A DNA stretch of 64,000 nt. It comes from UBA3210 sp048359995. Its GTDB lineage: Bacteria; Bacillota_I; Bacilli_A; RFN20; CAG-449. How positions within the stretch are numbered: the first letter of the stretch is position 1; the number at the start of each line of letters is the position of its first letter. Where the stretch lies: the NCBI GenBank assembly GCA_048359995.1, contig DBGCPK010000008.1, positions 1 through 64,000 of the forward strand, in the 5' to 3' direction. Under the pieces are notes generated by a model. The model had not been told where the DNA came from. It saw only the letters and a program-made list of their open reading frames with translations, and did not search any database. The position numbers were made by a program, and so were the translations under genes. This document shows, in pieces, positions 24,836 to 33,921 of this stretch.

Positions 24836-25519
24836 TCAGGATTTCTCTTTTTCTAACGATCCGATATATTCGCCGATTCCGTTGACGATACCGGTTACCA
24901 ACAATTGACGGTAGTTTTCGGACAGCAGGTTTTCTCTGTCGGAAGCGTTGGAAATAAAGCCGCATTCCACTAAAAGGGCTAAACAATTCGTTTTTCGAAA
25001 GAGATAAAAATCCTCTCCGTGCGTGATCTTATTTAAACCGCTGATAGCGTTGAGTTCTCTTTGCACTTTTTCCGCGAGATTTTTCGAATCGTCGTCTCCG
25101 GCTCGATAGTAAACCATCGGTCCTTTAATCGACTCGTCCGCATAGTGATTCACGTGCAAAGATATGAGAATATCGGCTTGAAAAGAATTGATGATTCCGA
25201 CTCTTCGAATCAAATCTTCTCTCTTTCGGTTGGTCGCGTATTCTTCGGCAAGATCGAAATCGCCGTCGCGGGTCAGATACGCCACAACGCCGTCCTTCTG
25301 CAATTCTTCGAACAGCGTTCCCCCGATCGCCAAATTGATATCGTCTTCATAAACATCTTCGAAACTGCAACCGTTATCCTTTCCTCCGTGCCCGGGATCG
25401 ACCACGATGGAATAACCTAAAATCGCGGAAGTTTCTTTGACTTTGTGAATTTCGAAAGGAATAGAAACCAACGACAAAACCGCGACTAATTCCACTAAAA
25501 TAAAAGAAAGTTTGCTCAT
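24836..25519 (-). CDS. N-acetylmuramoyl-L-alanine amidase, CwlD-like
   Basis: Zinc amidase of the Amidase_3 family that cleaves the peptide stem from peptidoglycan. From the ATG at 25519 it has 227 residues. There is an N-terminal membrane/signal segment (LSFILVELVAVLSLVSI), then the metal-binding VVDPGHGGKDNGC, the catalytic-domain segment ISLHVNHYAD and the late LLVECGFISN, which carries the catalytic Glu. It lies after the rpsI terminator, as in other Firmicutes where cwlD is near rpsI. A spore role cannot be inferred. Frames starting further upstream cross the terminator and are rejected. Confidence 0.9.
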   Translation of the reverse strand: MSKLSFILVELVAVLSLVSIPFEIHKVKETSAILGYSIVVDPGHGGKDNGCSFEDVYEDDINLAIGGTLFEELQKDGVVAYLTRDGDFDLAEEYATNRKREDLIRRVGIINSFQADILISLHVNHYADESIKGPMVYYRAGDDDSKNLAEKVQRELNAISGLNKITHGEDFYLFRKTNCLALLVECGFISNASDRENLLSENYRQLLVTGIVNGIGEYIGSLEKEKS

Positions 25520-25540
25520 ACATTCAATTATACGCGACGA

Positions 25541-25573
25541 AAAAGAAAAAAGACTCAGACAAAGTCTGAATCT
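25541..25573 (-). terminator. Intrinsic terminator after rpsI
   Basis: On the minus strand AGATTCAGAC and GTCTGAGTCT (25551-25573) form a 10-base-pair stem with one G-U pair and a 3-base loop, followed by a U-rich run (25541-25550). It ends the rplM-rpsI transcript just upstream of the amidase. Confidence 0.8.
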
Positions 25574-25586
25574 TTTCCGAAATCGA

Positions 25587-25994
25587 TTAACGTTTCGAGA
25601 ACTGCGGCGCTCTTCTCGCGGCTTTAAGTCCGTACTTCTTTCGTTCTTTTGCTCTCGAATCACGAGTTAAAAGACCCGCCGTTTTCATCGGACTTCTGAA
25701 ATCCTGACTCACATTCAGCAGCGCGCGGGCAATGCCCAAACGGATCGCACCGGCTTGACCGGTAAATCCGCCGCCGTTGACGGTGGCGTCGACATCGAAT
25801 TTGTCTCCCGTTCCGGTGATTTCCAGAGGTTGTTTCAAATCCATAATCAAGGTCGCATACGGCATATATTCATTGACATCTCTGCCGTTGACGGTGATTT
25901 TTCCGGTACCGTTGGTTACATAAACGCGCGCAACAGAAGATTTTCTGCGTCCGGTTCCGTAATATTGAACCGATTCTACTTTCTTTTTTGCCAT
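25587..25994 (-). CDS. rpsI: 30S ribosomal protein S9
   Basis: Head protein of the 30S subunit whose C-terminal tail reaches the P-site tRNA. The 135-residue sequence shows YYGTGRRKSSVARV at the N-terminus, GGGFTGQAGAIRLGIARAL in the middle and the conserved basic end RRAPQFSKR. It follows rplM by 12 bases. Confidence 0.97.
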   Translation of the reverse strand: MAKKKVESVQYYGTGRRKSSVARVYVTNGTGKITVNGRDVNEYMPYATLIMDLKQPLEITGTGDKFDVDATVNGGGFTGQAGAIRLGIARALLNVSQDFRSPMKTAGLLTRDSRAKERKKYGLKAARRAPQFSKR

Positions 25995-26006
25995 TGTCTA
26001 TTCCTC

Positions 26007-26447
26007 CTAGTACTTTAATTTGAGTTCCTCAGGTTTCTGCGCTTCGTGCAGATGTTCCGGACCTGCATAAACAAATAATTTTTTGTTCATTTGACGTCCC
26101 AGGCGTCCTTTCGGAAGCATACCCTTGACCGCTCTTTCGATCATTTCCTCCGGATACTCTCTCAACATCGTTCCGGAAGAACGAGTTCTGAGACCACCGA
26201 GATATTGCGAGACATTGTAGTAATTCTTCTTGTGCTCTTTGTCTCCGGATAAAGAAACTTTTTCAGCGTTGATCACGATGATATAGTCTCCGCAGTCTAC
26301 GTTCGGAGTGTAAATCGGTTTGTTTTTCCCCGAAAGGTATACCGCAATTTCCGACGCTAAACGCCCCAAAGGCTGATTCGTCGCGTCGACGACGTACCAT
26401 TTGCGTACGATTTCATTGGCTTTTGCAATAGTTGTTTGACGTTGCAT
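26007..26447 (-). CDS. rplM: 50S ribosomal protein L13
   Basis: Early-assembly 50S protein of 146 residues with the typical KWYVVDATNQPLGRLASEIA, an INAEKV segment and GMLPKGRLGRQM. First gene of rplM-rpsI. It is here separated from truA by cls, yebC and a membrane-protein gene, whereas in Bacillus truA-rplM-rpsI are contiguous. Confidence 0.97.
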   Translation of the reverse strand: MQRQTTIAKANEIVRKWYVVDATNQPLGRLASEIAVYLSGKNKPIYTPNVDCGDYIIVINAEKVSLSGDKEHKKNYYNVSQYLGGLRTRSSGTMLREYPEEMIERAVKGMLPKGRLGRQMNKKLFVYAGPEHLHEAQKPEELKLKY

Positions 26448-26541
26448 AGTAATTCCTCCCCATCATTGTTTGTCTTACCGGGACTACAATCGGCGAATTA
26501 TTGCCATCTGTTATCATATTACAAGCCGTACGATTATTCAA
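26448..26541 (-). promoter_or_regulatory. Promoter and short leader of rplM-rpsI
   Basis: The minus strand has TTGAAT (26536-26541), a 17-base spacer and TATGAT (26513-26518). The leader of roughly 58 bases contains GGCAATAATTCGCC, able to form a small hairpin, then GTAGTCCCGGTAAGACA and a GGGGAGG ribosome site. Firmicutes L13 operons are known to carry an autoregulatory leader; whether this short one matches cannot be decided by eye. Confidence 0.5.
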
Positions 26542-26600
26542 CTTTAAAATGGGAAAATCGAAAAAAATCGTCGCTGTTTTTTCAAGAAAGAGAGAAACCG

Positions 26601-27317
26601 CTACTGAGGTCTTTTGCCTTTTTCACTTTGTTTCTTTCCGTCCGGAACGTACTCCCGTTTTTTCTCGAATGCCCTCTTTGCCGGAATTTCTTCGAGAAAA
26701 TATCCCCCGGCGGCAGCGGCAACCAAAAGAAGTTCTCCGACGACAAAATTGATTTTCAAAGTCGTCTCCGGAAAGTATACGTAGAGAATGTAAATCGCCA
26801 CTCCGAGAAGCAGACATACAGAGAGGGTAATCCCCACAAATCTTTTCTTCTTCTCTTTGTCTATCTGTTGAAGAAAAGTGGCAACGACGATCCCGAATGC
26901 GCAATAGACGTAAGTTAAAAACAGATGATACGTGTTTAAGCACAGGAACAGACCGCGCGAATAAATTCCCTGTTGAGAGGGATTCAGAAAATTCAACCCG
27001 TAAACGACGGGAAAGGAAATCGCGCAGATGGTAAACACGATGAAAAGCAGATTCCCCGCCACTTCCGTCGGCTTTCTCTTGATCGCTTTCGCAGTCAAAC
27101 GGGTGGCCTCCTGTTCGAGTTTTTTTCTGAATCCGTCTTCCGCGGGAATATGATCTTTGACCAATTTCTCCGCTTCGAAATAAATTTTTTCGCGTATTCT
27201 TCTGAATTCGTATTTGTTGAATCCCTGTTTTCTCACGCCGCCGACGACGGAAAAGACGATTTCTCCGTGATTTTTAGGGAGACTTTTTTCGATCTCCTTA
27301 TACTTTCTCTTTTTCAT
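26601..27317 (-). CDS. Hypothetical four-helix membrane protein
   Basis: A 238-residue protein I do not recognise. The first ~85 residues are charged and probably cytosolic, with the start KKRKYKEIEKSLP. Hydrophobic segments lie near 86-108, 128-150, 160-182 and 188-207, and a basic tail ends in KKQSEKGKRPQ. It stands alone between yebC and rplM; the 3' end faces the rplM promoter. No catalytic motif is visible. Confidence 0.6.
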   Translation of the reverse strand: MKKRKYKEIEKSLPKNHGEIVFSVVGGVRKQGFNKYEFRRIREKIYFEAEKLVKDHIPAEDGFRKKLEQEATRLTAKAIKRKPTEVAGNLLFIVFTICAISFPVVYGLNFLNPSQQGIYSRGLFLCLNTYHLFLTYVYCAFGIVVATFLQQIDKEKKKRFVGITLSVCLLLGVAIYILYVYFPETTLKINFVVGELLLVAAAAGGYFLEEIPAKRAFEKKREYVPDGKKQSEKGKRPQ

Positions 27318-27398
27318 GCGAATCCTCCGTCCATTTCTATTTTACACGATCGCCGGCGATTTTTATAGTGAGGCGAAACTTTTATCGCGATTATCGAC

Positions 27399-27419
27399 AA
27401 AAAAAGGCCTTACGGCCTT
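27399..27419 (-). terminator. Intrinsic terminator after yebC
   Basis: On the minus strand AAGGCC, a GTAA tetraloop and GGCCTT (27404-27419) are followed by a U run. It lies a few bases after the yebC stop. Confidence 0.85.
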
Positions 27420-27424
27420 GAAGT

Positions 27425-28144
27425 TTAATCGTCGAATTCCGCGTTGTGGTAGACAGCCTGCACGTCGCCGATTTCATCGAGCGCCGAGAGAAGATTTCGG
27501 AATTTTTCCGCGTCTTCTCCGCTTAATTTGACGTAATCGTTCGGAATCATCGCAATTTCCAATGTCTGATATTCTTTGACGCCCATTTCGTCGAGAACTT
27601 TTTTGGCGTCGTTCAACGCCGTAGGCGCCGTCTTGACGACGATCAGATCTTCGTCCTGTTCGACGCTGTTGACGTCGACGTCTCCCATAATCAAGTTTTC
27701 TTCCACTTCATCGCGGTTTTGTCCGACAAATTCCAAAATACCTGTCTCCGTGAAATTAAACGAAACCGATCCCGGAGTACCGAGATGTCCTCCTCTTTTC
27801 GTCACGGCGGTTCTGACTTCGACAAAAGCCCGATTGACATTATCCGTCAGCGTATCGATGATAAAAGTCGCATTTCCCTGAGCAAATCCTTCATATCTTC
27901 CCGAATCATAGGCTTCGGCCGATCCCCCTTTGGCTTTGTCGATCGCCCTTTGAATCACTTCTTTGGTAACGTTTTGCCCTTTCCATTTTTCAATGGCGCT
28001 TCTCAGTGCCAGATTCTCGTTCGGGTCGGGAGTTCCTGCTTTCGCGGCCATATAAATCTCTTTCGACGCTCTCATAAATAAAGCCGATCTGGCCGCCGCG
28101 GTCGCCGCCATCGCCTTGGCTCTCACTTCGTGCGCTCTTCCCAT
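27425..28144 (-). CDS. YebC/PmpR-family regulator
   Basis: Highly conserved family acting as transcriptional regulators and, in some bacteria, relieving ribosome stalling at proline-rich motifs. The 239-residue product starts MGRAHEVRAKAMAATAAARS, where the canonical family start is GRSHKW-like, and has the GGSAEAYDSGRYEGF and GHLGTPGSVSFNF motifs. The ATG at 28144 with AAGGAGAA is chosen over an upstream in-frame start. Single gene with its own terminator. Confidence 0.93.
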   Translation of the reverse strand: MGRAHEVRAKAMAATAAARSALFMRASKEIYMAAKAGTPDPNENLALRSAIEKWKGQNVTKEVIQRAIDKAKGGSAEAYDSGRYEGFAQGNATFIIDTLTDNVNRAFVEVRTAVTKRGGHLGTPGSVSFNFTETGILEFVGQNRDEVEENLIMGDVDVNSVEQDEDLIVVKTAPTALNDAKKVLDEMGVKEYQTLEIAMIPNDYVKLSGEDAEKFRNLLSALDEIGDVQAVYHNAEFDD

Positions 28145-28235
28145 AGTTGATAATTCTCCTTTATTTCCTTTCCATTTTATCACACCCTCAATCATTTTTT
28201 AATATATTTTTGTCTATTATAAAAATTAGAAGTTC

Positions 28236-29651
28236 CTACATCAACGCGGAAATCAAACGGTAAACTCTCTTTCCGAGTTTAAAAGACGAAAACATCTTTT
28301 CTTCGATATAGGGTGAATACTCGACCGAAGAAAGAATATCGGCGCGGAATATGTTTTTGTAACGATCTGCCTCGTTGTAAGAGTAAAGAATCGCGTCGGT
28401 TTCCAAATTCAGCGCGCAACTTCTGATGTCGAAATTGCTGCTACCCACGCTTAAAAGATAATCGTCGACAATCATCGTTTTCGAATGAATGAAACCCTCG
28501 TAAAGATATACTTTCGCGCCGAGTTCATACAGTTCTCTGGCGCAGGAAAGCGTCGCGCAGTACGGAATTCTTTTGTCGTATTTGAGGGGGATCATCAAAT
28601 GCAGTTCGACTTTCGACAAAAGAAGCATTTTCATCTCTTCCATCATCAAAGGATCGAGGATCAGGTACGGAGTCTGAATGAACACCTCTTTCCGCGCCGA
28701 GGAAAGCAAGGATAATTTCATGCGTTTGATGTTTTCACGGACGAAATAAGAGGTGGAAATCACCTGAACAGCCAACTTTTTTTCGCATTTCTCCGTTTCG
28801 AAATCCGTTTTTTCGACGTCGAAATCGACGATCGGATGCGTAAAAGAATAGGCGTAGTAAAAATCGATCAGGAATCTTCTTTGCAGAAAGAGGACGCTTT
28901 CTCCGACGATTTCTATTTGAGTGTCCCTGAAAGGAGAGGTCTTCTCTTCCATAGAAAGGTATTCCGTTCCGAAGTTAAATCCGCCGACAAAAGCTTTCTT
29001 TCCGTCGACGACGACGATTTTCCGATGATTACGGTAATTAAAATTTCGTATTTGATCGATGTGCGTATATTGTCTGACGATTTTCAAGCGCCGATGGCGA
29101 TAGGATTTCAACCAGTTTTTTTTGTTGAAGAGATTGCCGTTCGGATCGTAGAGGATCTTCACTCTCACTCCTTCTTCCGCCTTTTTGTACAGCAAATCCA
29201 TCAAACGAATGCCGAAGTCGTCGCTCCGCAAAATGTAAATTTCGATATGGACGGAAGATTTCGCTTCGTTGATGGCTTTGATCAACGCGGAATAATACGC
29301 TTCCCCTTCGTTATAGTACCGCACGTCATTATAATGCGTCAAAGGGCTTGCTTCCATCTTCTTTCCGATATCCAAAAGGCGAAGGATTTCCGCGCGGTTG
29401 CACCTGTACGCGTTACCCTCGCGGACAAAGGGAAGAACCGCCTGATCGACTCTCTTTTCGATCTCTTTATATCGCTTTCGATTCACTTTGATTCCCATAC
29501 CGATAAAATAGTAGACGAGAAAGGAAACGATCGGAAACAGCATAAAAAGCAACAACCACTTCACCGACGAACGGTAATTCTTGTTCTGATAAAACACGAA
29601 CCAGACGATGAGCAGAAAGTTGATGGATAAAACGATCGTTTTCGGTGTCAA
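28236..29651 (-). CDS. cls: Cardiolipin synthase, phospholipase D type
   Basis: Makes cardiolipin from two phosphatidylglycerols at the membrane. It has two N-terminal membrane segments (~7-21 and ~32-52) and two HKD catalytic motifs: His209-Lys211-Asp216 in NHRKIVVVDG, and His389-Lys391-Asp396 in IHSKTMIVDD. The 471-residue length is normal. It follows the PHP phosphatase by 10 bases and ends the comEB-ecf-truA run. Confidence 0.93.
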   Translation of the reverse strand: MTPKTIVLSINFLLIVWFVFYQNKNYRSSVKWLLLFMLFPIVSFLVYYFIGMGIKVNRKRYKEIEKRVDQAVLPFVREGNAYRCNRAEILRLLDIGKKMEASPLTHYNDVRYYNEGEAYYSALIKAINEAKSSVHIEIYILRSDDFGIRLMDLLYKKAEEGVRVKILYDPNGNLFNKKNWLKSYRHRRLKIVRQYTHIDQIRNFNYRNHRKIVVVDGKKAFVGGFNFGTEYLSMEEKTSPFRDTQIEIVGESVLFLQRRFLIDFYYAYSFTHPIVDFDVEKTDFETEKCEKKLAVQVISTSYFVRENIKRMKLSLLSSARKEVFIQTPYLILDPLMMEEMKMLLLSKVELHLMIPLKYDKRIPYCATLSCARELYELGAKVYLYEGFIHSKTMIVDDYLLSVGSSNFDIRSCALNLETDAILYSYNEADRYKNIFRADILSSVEYSPYIEEKMFSSFKLGKRVYRLISALM

Positions 29652-29661
29652 GAGCCTCTCC

Positions 29662-30450
29662 TTAAAAATCTATTTTCTGATCGAGTTCCAGTCCCAATTC
29701 CTTAAACATCTCGTATCCCCCGTCGTTATTCGCGGTGGAAATATCGCTCGGCGCGTGGGCGTCGATCCCGATCATGGTTTTGCATTTGTATTTTTTGGCA
29801 ATTTCCCAAAATTTATAATAAGGATATGCAAAACGGTACTCGTTGCCGATCAATTTCTTCCCTCTTCGCACCGAACCGAAATTGAATTCCAGAATGACGT
29901 CGTACTTTTTCGCGGCTTTGCAAATTTTTTTCGACCAACGGATACAGGTTCGATTCCATTTGGAATAAGACCCCATAAAATAATCGGGGTGCGCGACGAT
30001 TTTAAACAATCCCGTCTTGATTCCTTTTACCAGAGACTTGCTGTAACGAACGATATCTCCGGCTTTGGTCGCGTTGGAAAAGAAAAAATGAAGTTCGCCG
30101 TTTTTATCGACTTCGCAATGATTTCCCAATATCAGGTACTGGATATGTCCTTCGTCGAGAAGGCGGCGATAATACGAAAAATATTCCGGCATCGCTTCGG
30201 CCTCGAAGCCGAGATAGATCTTGATCCGACCCTCGTATTTCTTTTTCAGATTCTCAATCGATTGGATGTAGTCGTCCAAAAGCGAATAATCGCCGCGTAT
30301 GCCGATTTGATTTCTGTCGGGAAGGAAGATATGGTCGGAAAATCCCAATTCCGTCAAACCAAATCCCAGCGCTTCCAAAACGTATTCCTCGTCCGTCCCG
30401 AAAGCATGACCGCAACGGGAAGTATGCGTGTGATAATTCTGTTTAATCAT
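29662..30450 (-). CDS. PHP-domain phosphatase, histidinol-phosphatase type
   Basis: PHP-fold metallophosphatase of 262 residues. Metal ligands are visible in NYHTHTSRCGHA, ELGFSDH, LGFEAE, LGNHCEVD, IVAHPDYF and the late GIDAHAP. Members of this group are annotated as HisK/HisJ histidinol phosphatases, but no histidine genes lie nearby, so the substrate is uncertain. The ATG at 30450 (GGAGGTG upstream) overlaps truA by 8 bases. Confidence 0.85.
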   Translation of the reverse strand: MIKQNYHTHTSRCGHAFGTDEEYVLEALGFGLTELGFSDHIFLPDRNQIGIRGDYSLLDDYIQSIENLKKKYEGRIKIYLGFEAEAMPEYFSYYRRLLDEGHIQYLILGNHCEVDKNGELHFFFSNATKAGDIVRYSKSLVKGIKTGLFKIVAHPDYFMGSYSKWNRTCIRWSKKICKAAKKYDVILEFNFGSVRRGKKLIGNEYRFAYPYYKFWEIAKKYKCKTMIGIDAHAPSDISTANNDGGYEMFKELGLELDQKIDF

Positions 30451-31183
30451 CTTTTTCACCTCCGTATCGGATATCCGCAAGATAAAGTCCCGAACTCGGC
30501 GCTTTGTAGCTGACGCGCCGTTTTGATTCGGACAAGTATTCCTCGAACCGATCGATGCCGAGCCGACCCGAGCCGACTTCGATCAGCGTTCCCACGATCA
30601 TTCTCACCATATATCTTCGGAATCCGTTTCCATTCAGTTCGATGATCAGTTTCTTTCCCTCTTCCCGAATTCGGAAAGAGTAAATCGTTCGGATAAAATC
30701 TTCGTCGTTACAGCAGAAATTATGAAAACTATGCTCTCCGATCAATAGATTTCCGGCTTTTTCGATCTTTTCGATGTCCAAAGGTCGATTATAATTGTAA
30801 AGCAATTCATCCGCGATCGGATCGTATTCTCCCGTATTGACGATGTATCGATAAGTCTTGTCTTGCACGTCGAAACGAGCGTGAAAATCGTCCGAAGCCG
30901 GCGAAAGAGAGACGATGTGGATATCTTTCGGCAGAAGGCAATTCATCGAATGTCTCAGTTTTGCCAAATCGATTTCCCGATCGATGTCGAAATGAAAACA
31001 CTGTTTCAACGCGTGAACTCCCTTGTCGGTTCTCCCCGATCCGACGATTTTGATTTCGCAGGAGAAGATTTTCGAAAGGACGCGTTGGATTTCTCCCTGT
31101 ACGCTCTTTTCTTTCGAAGAGGACTGAATCTGAAATCCCTGATAATTCGTCCCTTTGTAACTGACAAAACTCTTTATCCGCAT
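30443..31183 (-). CDS. truA: tRNA pseudouridine synthase A
   Basis: Forms pseudouridine at positions 38-40 of the tRNA anticodon arm. The catalytic aspartate is in GSGRTDKGVHAL. Other family segments are SYKGTNYQGFQIQ at the N-terminus, the central ARFDVQDKTYRY, and NGNGFRRYMVRMIVGTLIEVG. With the ATG at 31183 it has 246 residues, a normal length, and overlaps ecfT by 10 bases. The ecfA-ecfA-ecfT-truA order is typical for Firmicutes. Confidence 0.95.
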   Translation of the reverse strand: MRIKSFVSYKGTNYQGFQIQSSSKEKSVQGEIQRVLSKIFSCEIKIVGSGRTDKGVHALKQCFHFDIDREIDLAKLRHSMNCLLPKDIHIVSLSPASDDFHARFDVQDKTYRYIVNTGEYDPIADELLYNYNRPLDIEKIEKAGNLLIGEHSFHNFCCNDEDFIRTIYSFRIREEGKKLIIELNGNGFRRYMVRMIVGTLIEVGSGRLGIDRFEEYLSESKRRVSYKAPSSGLYLADIRYGGEKDD

Positions 31184-32031
31184 AGCGACGAAATCCAAAC
31201 TATCAAATCGAAACGAGTGAATACAAGGCAAAGGATTCCCCCGAAGAACAAGGCGATAAACGCCAGAGAAAAACTATCGCGCAACCGCCAAAGGTTGACG
31301 CGGTATCTTGTTCTCTTCGCCTGCGGATCGTAGCCTCTTGCTTCCATCGCGCCGGCAAGATCGTCGCTTCTCTGAAATGCGGAAATAAACAACGGGATAA
31401 TCAAAGAGACGATCGCTCTGACCTTTTCTTTCAATTTTCCGCGCTGAAAGTCAACTCCGCGAGAAGCCTGCGCTTTCATGATTTTGTCGGTTTCTTCCAG
31501 AATCGTCGGAATAAAACGAAGCGCCAAAGAGATGACCATAGCGATTTCGTGTACCGGAAAACGGACGATTTTCAACGGATACATATACCATTCCAACGCG
31601 CCGGTCAGTTGCAAAGGCGTCGTGGTTGCCGTCAAAACCATCGATATCGCGATCATGATGACGAGCCGAAGCGCGATATAAAGCGTGTTGTAAATCGCAC
31701 TGAAATAGATTTTCCACGAGCCGAACAGCGTGAAGTATCCTAACGCCGCGTCTCCCGGAACCAGCATATTGATGAGGAGGATGAAGAAGATCATAAACCA
31801 CATCATTTTCAACTGACGGAACAAAGCGGAAATCCGAACGTGAGAAGACAGCATCAAAGCAAAGACGAAAATCAATAAGACGCCGTAGACGATAAAATTC
31901 ATCTGAATCGAAGCAAATCGGAGAAAAACGCTGACCATCAGAAGAATCATCGCGAAAATTTTGAAACGCGGATCCAAGCGATGGACGAACGAATCGTACG
32001 GGACGTATTTCCCTAACGTAATGTTATTCAT
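31174..32031 (-). CDS. ecfT: ECF transporter transmembrane protein EcfT
   Basis: Scaffold membrane subunit of group II energy-coupling-factor vitamin importers. It couples the two ATPases to various S components encoded elsewhere. The 285-residue protein has several membrane helices and the two cytosolic coupling motifs with Ala/Ser-Arg-Gly: KAQASRGVDF and MEARGYDP. It overlaps ecfA2 by 8 bases. No S-component gene is in the window, as expected for shared modules. Confidence 0.95.
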   Translation of the reverse strand: MNNITLGKYVPYDSFVHRLDPRFKIFAMILLMVSVFLRFASIQMNFIVYGVLLIFVFALMLSSHVRISALFRQLKMMWFMIFFILLINMLVPGDAALGYFTLFGSWKIYFSAIYNTLYIALRLVIMIAISMVLTATTTPLQLTGALEWYMYPLKIVRFPVHEIAMVISLALRFIPTILEETDKIMKAQASRGVDFQRGKLKEKVRAIVSLIIPLFISAFQRSDDLAGAMEARGYDPQAKRTRYRVNLWRLRDSFSLAFIALFFGGILCLVFTRFDLIVWISSLCG

Positions 32032-32887
32032 ATGAGGATTTCTCCTTTGCGATTTCTTCGGCCAACGTGTCGATATCCTTGATCTTTTCCAAAGGAAGAT
32101 GATATCCCGCGCGGTTCAACCTCTTTGCCATCGTGATGACCAAGGGTTCTTCGATCGAGAGATCGGCAAAAAGGTTTTCGTCGGAAAAGAGTTCGTAAGG
32201 CTTGGCTTCTCTGACGACTTTTCCTTTCGACAGGACGACGACTTCGTCCGCATATCGGATCACATTGTCCATATCGTGGGTAATCATCACGATCGTCGTT
32301 CCGCGCCGGTGAATTTTTTCAAACAAGCGCATCATCTCCCGACTTCCCTGCGGATCCAGTCCTGCCGTCGGTTCGTCGAGAACCAAAATCTTCGGATTCA
32401 AAGTGATGACTCCGGCTATCGCGACGCGCCTTTTTTGACCGCCGGAAAGTTCGAAAGGCGATTTGTCGAACAGCGATTCATCGATACCGACTAACGAAAG
32501 CGCCTCTTTCGCCAGTTTTTCCGCTTCGTCTTTTTTTACTCCGAAGTTCTTCGGACCGAAACTGACGTCTTTCAGCACCGTCTCCTCGAACAACTGATAC
32601 TCGGGAAATTGAAAAACCAAACCGACGCCTTTTCGAAGTTCTTTGATATTTTTCATTTTTTTGACGTTTTTATCGACGACGATTCCGTTGACGTCGACCT
32701 GACCTTCGCTCGGAATCAAAAGCGCGTTGATCTGTTGCACTAACGTCGATTTCCCGCTTCCGGTATGACCGACCAGCATCGTAAAAGACCGATCTTTGAT
32801 CGTCAGATTGATGTCTTTCAAAGCCCCCGATTCCATCGGCGTTTTCGGCGAATATACGTAATTGAGGTGCGAAAAAACTATCGGCAT
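32024..32887 (-). CDS. ecfA2: ECF transporter ATPase EcfA2
   Basis: Second ABC ATPase of the ECF module. Walker A is GHTGSGKST, the Q-loop region is LVFQFPEYQLFEETV, the signature is LSGGQKRRVAI, and Walker B is ILVLDEPTAGLDP followed by a switch histidine in MITHDMD. The 287-residue length and the EcfA2-typical FEETVLKDVSFGPKNFG support the subtype. It overlaps ecfA1 by 10 bases. Confidence 0.96.
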   Translation of the reverse strand: MPIVFSHLNYVYSPKTPMESGALKDINLTIKDRSFTMLVGHTGSGKSTLVQQINALLIPSEGQVDVNGIVVDKNVKKMKNIKELRKGVGLVFQFPEYQLFEETVLKDVSFGPKNFGVKKDEAEKLAKEALSLVGIDESLFDKSPFELSGGQKRRVAIAGVITLNPKILVLDEPTAGLDPQGSREMMRLFEKIHRRGTTIVMITHDMDNVIRYADEVVVLSKGKVVREAKPYELFSDENLFADLSIEEPLVITMAKRLNRAGYHLPLEKIKDIDTLAEEIAKEKSSYE

Positions 32888-33693
32888 AGTTCTTCCACCA
32901 ACCCTTCAAAATCGCGGCTTTTTACGGAAACTCCCTTTTGATTCAGCACTTCGTTCAGTTTATATGAGAAAGGAATGTCCAAATGGATCTCCCTCAACCG
33001 CTCTTTGTTTTCGAATACTTCTTCGGGACGACCGGAAAGAACGACTTTTCCGTCGTTGATGACGACAACCCGATCCGCTTGAAGCGCTTCTTCGATGTCG
33101 TGGGTGATCGAAAGAATCGTTAACGTGCGGTCTTCTTCTCGCAATTCGTTCGTCAATTCTCGGATTTCCTTCTTCCCTTTCGGGTCGAGCATCGAAGTCG
33201 ATTCGTCCATAATCAACAATTTCGGTTTCATCGCCAGCACGCCGGCGATCGCCACTCTCTGCTTCTGCCCTCCGGAAAGATTTCCGGGTTCTTTATCCAG
33301 AAAATCTTCCATATTGACTTTTCGTGCGTATCGGTGAACGATTTCTTCCATTTCGCCGTGGGGAACGCAATTGTTTTCCAAACCGAAAGCGATGTCGTCG
33401 CGAACCGTCGATCCGATAAACTGATTGTCCGGGTTCTGAAAGATTATGCCGACATCCTTGCGCACTTCGTACGCGTTTTTTTCATCGAGAACGCGTCCGA
33501 AGATCTTGACCTGTCCCGATTTGATTTCATTTAATCCGACGATGATTTTCGCCAACGTCGATTTTCCCGATCCGTTATGCCCGATCAAACAGACATATTC
33601 GCCCGATTCGATTTCGAGGTTCAGATTTTCGAAAATCGTTTTCTCTTTGTTGTAGCCGAAAAAAACGTCGATCAATTCAATTGCCTTTTCCAT
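32878..33693 (-). CDS. ecfA1: ECF transporter ATPase EcfA1
   Basis: First ABC ATPase of the ECF module, pairing with EcfA2 under EcfT. Walker A is GHNGSGKST, the Q-loop segment is IIFQNPDNQFIGSTV, the signature is LSGGQKQRVAIAGV, and Walker B is LLIMDESTSMLDP with Ser in place of the usual Pro. The 271 residues overlap the upstream small membrane-protein gene by 17 bases. Confidence 0.96.
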   Translation of the reverse strand: MEKAIELIDVFFGYNKEKTIFENLNLEIESGEYVCLIGHNGSGKSTLAKIIVGLNEIKSGQVKIFGRVLDEKNAYEVRKDVGIIFQNPDNQFIGSTVRDDIAFGLENNCVPHGEMEEIVHRYARKVNMEDFLDKEPGNLSGGQKQRVAIAGVLAMKPKLLIMDESTSMLDPKGKKEIRELTNELREEDRTLTILSITHDIEEALQADRVVVINDGKVVLSGRPEEVFENKERLREIHLDIPFSYKLNEVLNQKGVSVKSRDFEGLVEELCR

Positions 33694-33910
33694 CTTTTTC
33701 GTTTCTCTTTTTCCTTTGTTCGTCTCTTCGGATCGAAATGATCGCGTAAATCCAGTAAACGATCACCGAAACTCCGGCGCAAATGCCGATGACAATCCTC
33801 GCCGTATCGTTCAAATGCTTATTTCCCGCTAACGTCAACGCCAAAACCATTACCAAACAGATGAGCAAGATAATAAACCTTTTCAATGCGATTTTCACTG
33901 ACTTTTTCAT
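33677..33910 (-). CDS. Small two-helix membrane protein
   Basis: A 77-residue protein with hydrophobic segments near 11-29 and 38-60, a basic N-terminus and a strongly charged C-terminal tail (RRDEQRKKRNEKDGKGN). It sits between comEB and ecfA1 with an 11-base gap on one side and a 17-base overlap on the other, so it is part of the operon. I do not recognise a family. Confidence 0.6.
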   Translation of the reverse strand: MKKSVKIALKRFIILLICLVMVLALTLAGNKHLNDTARIVIGICAGVSVIVYWIYAIISIRRDEQRKKRNEKDGKGN

Positions 33911-33921
33911 GTACGCCTCCG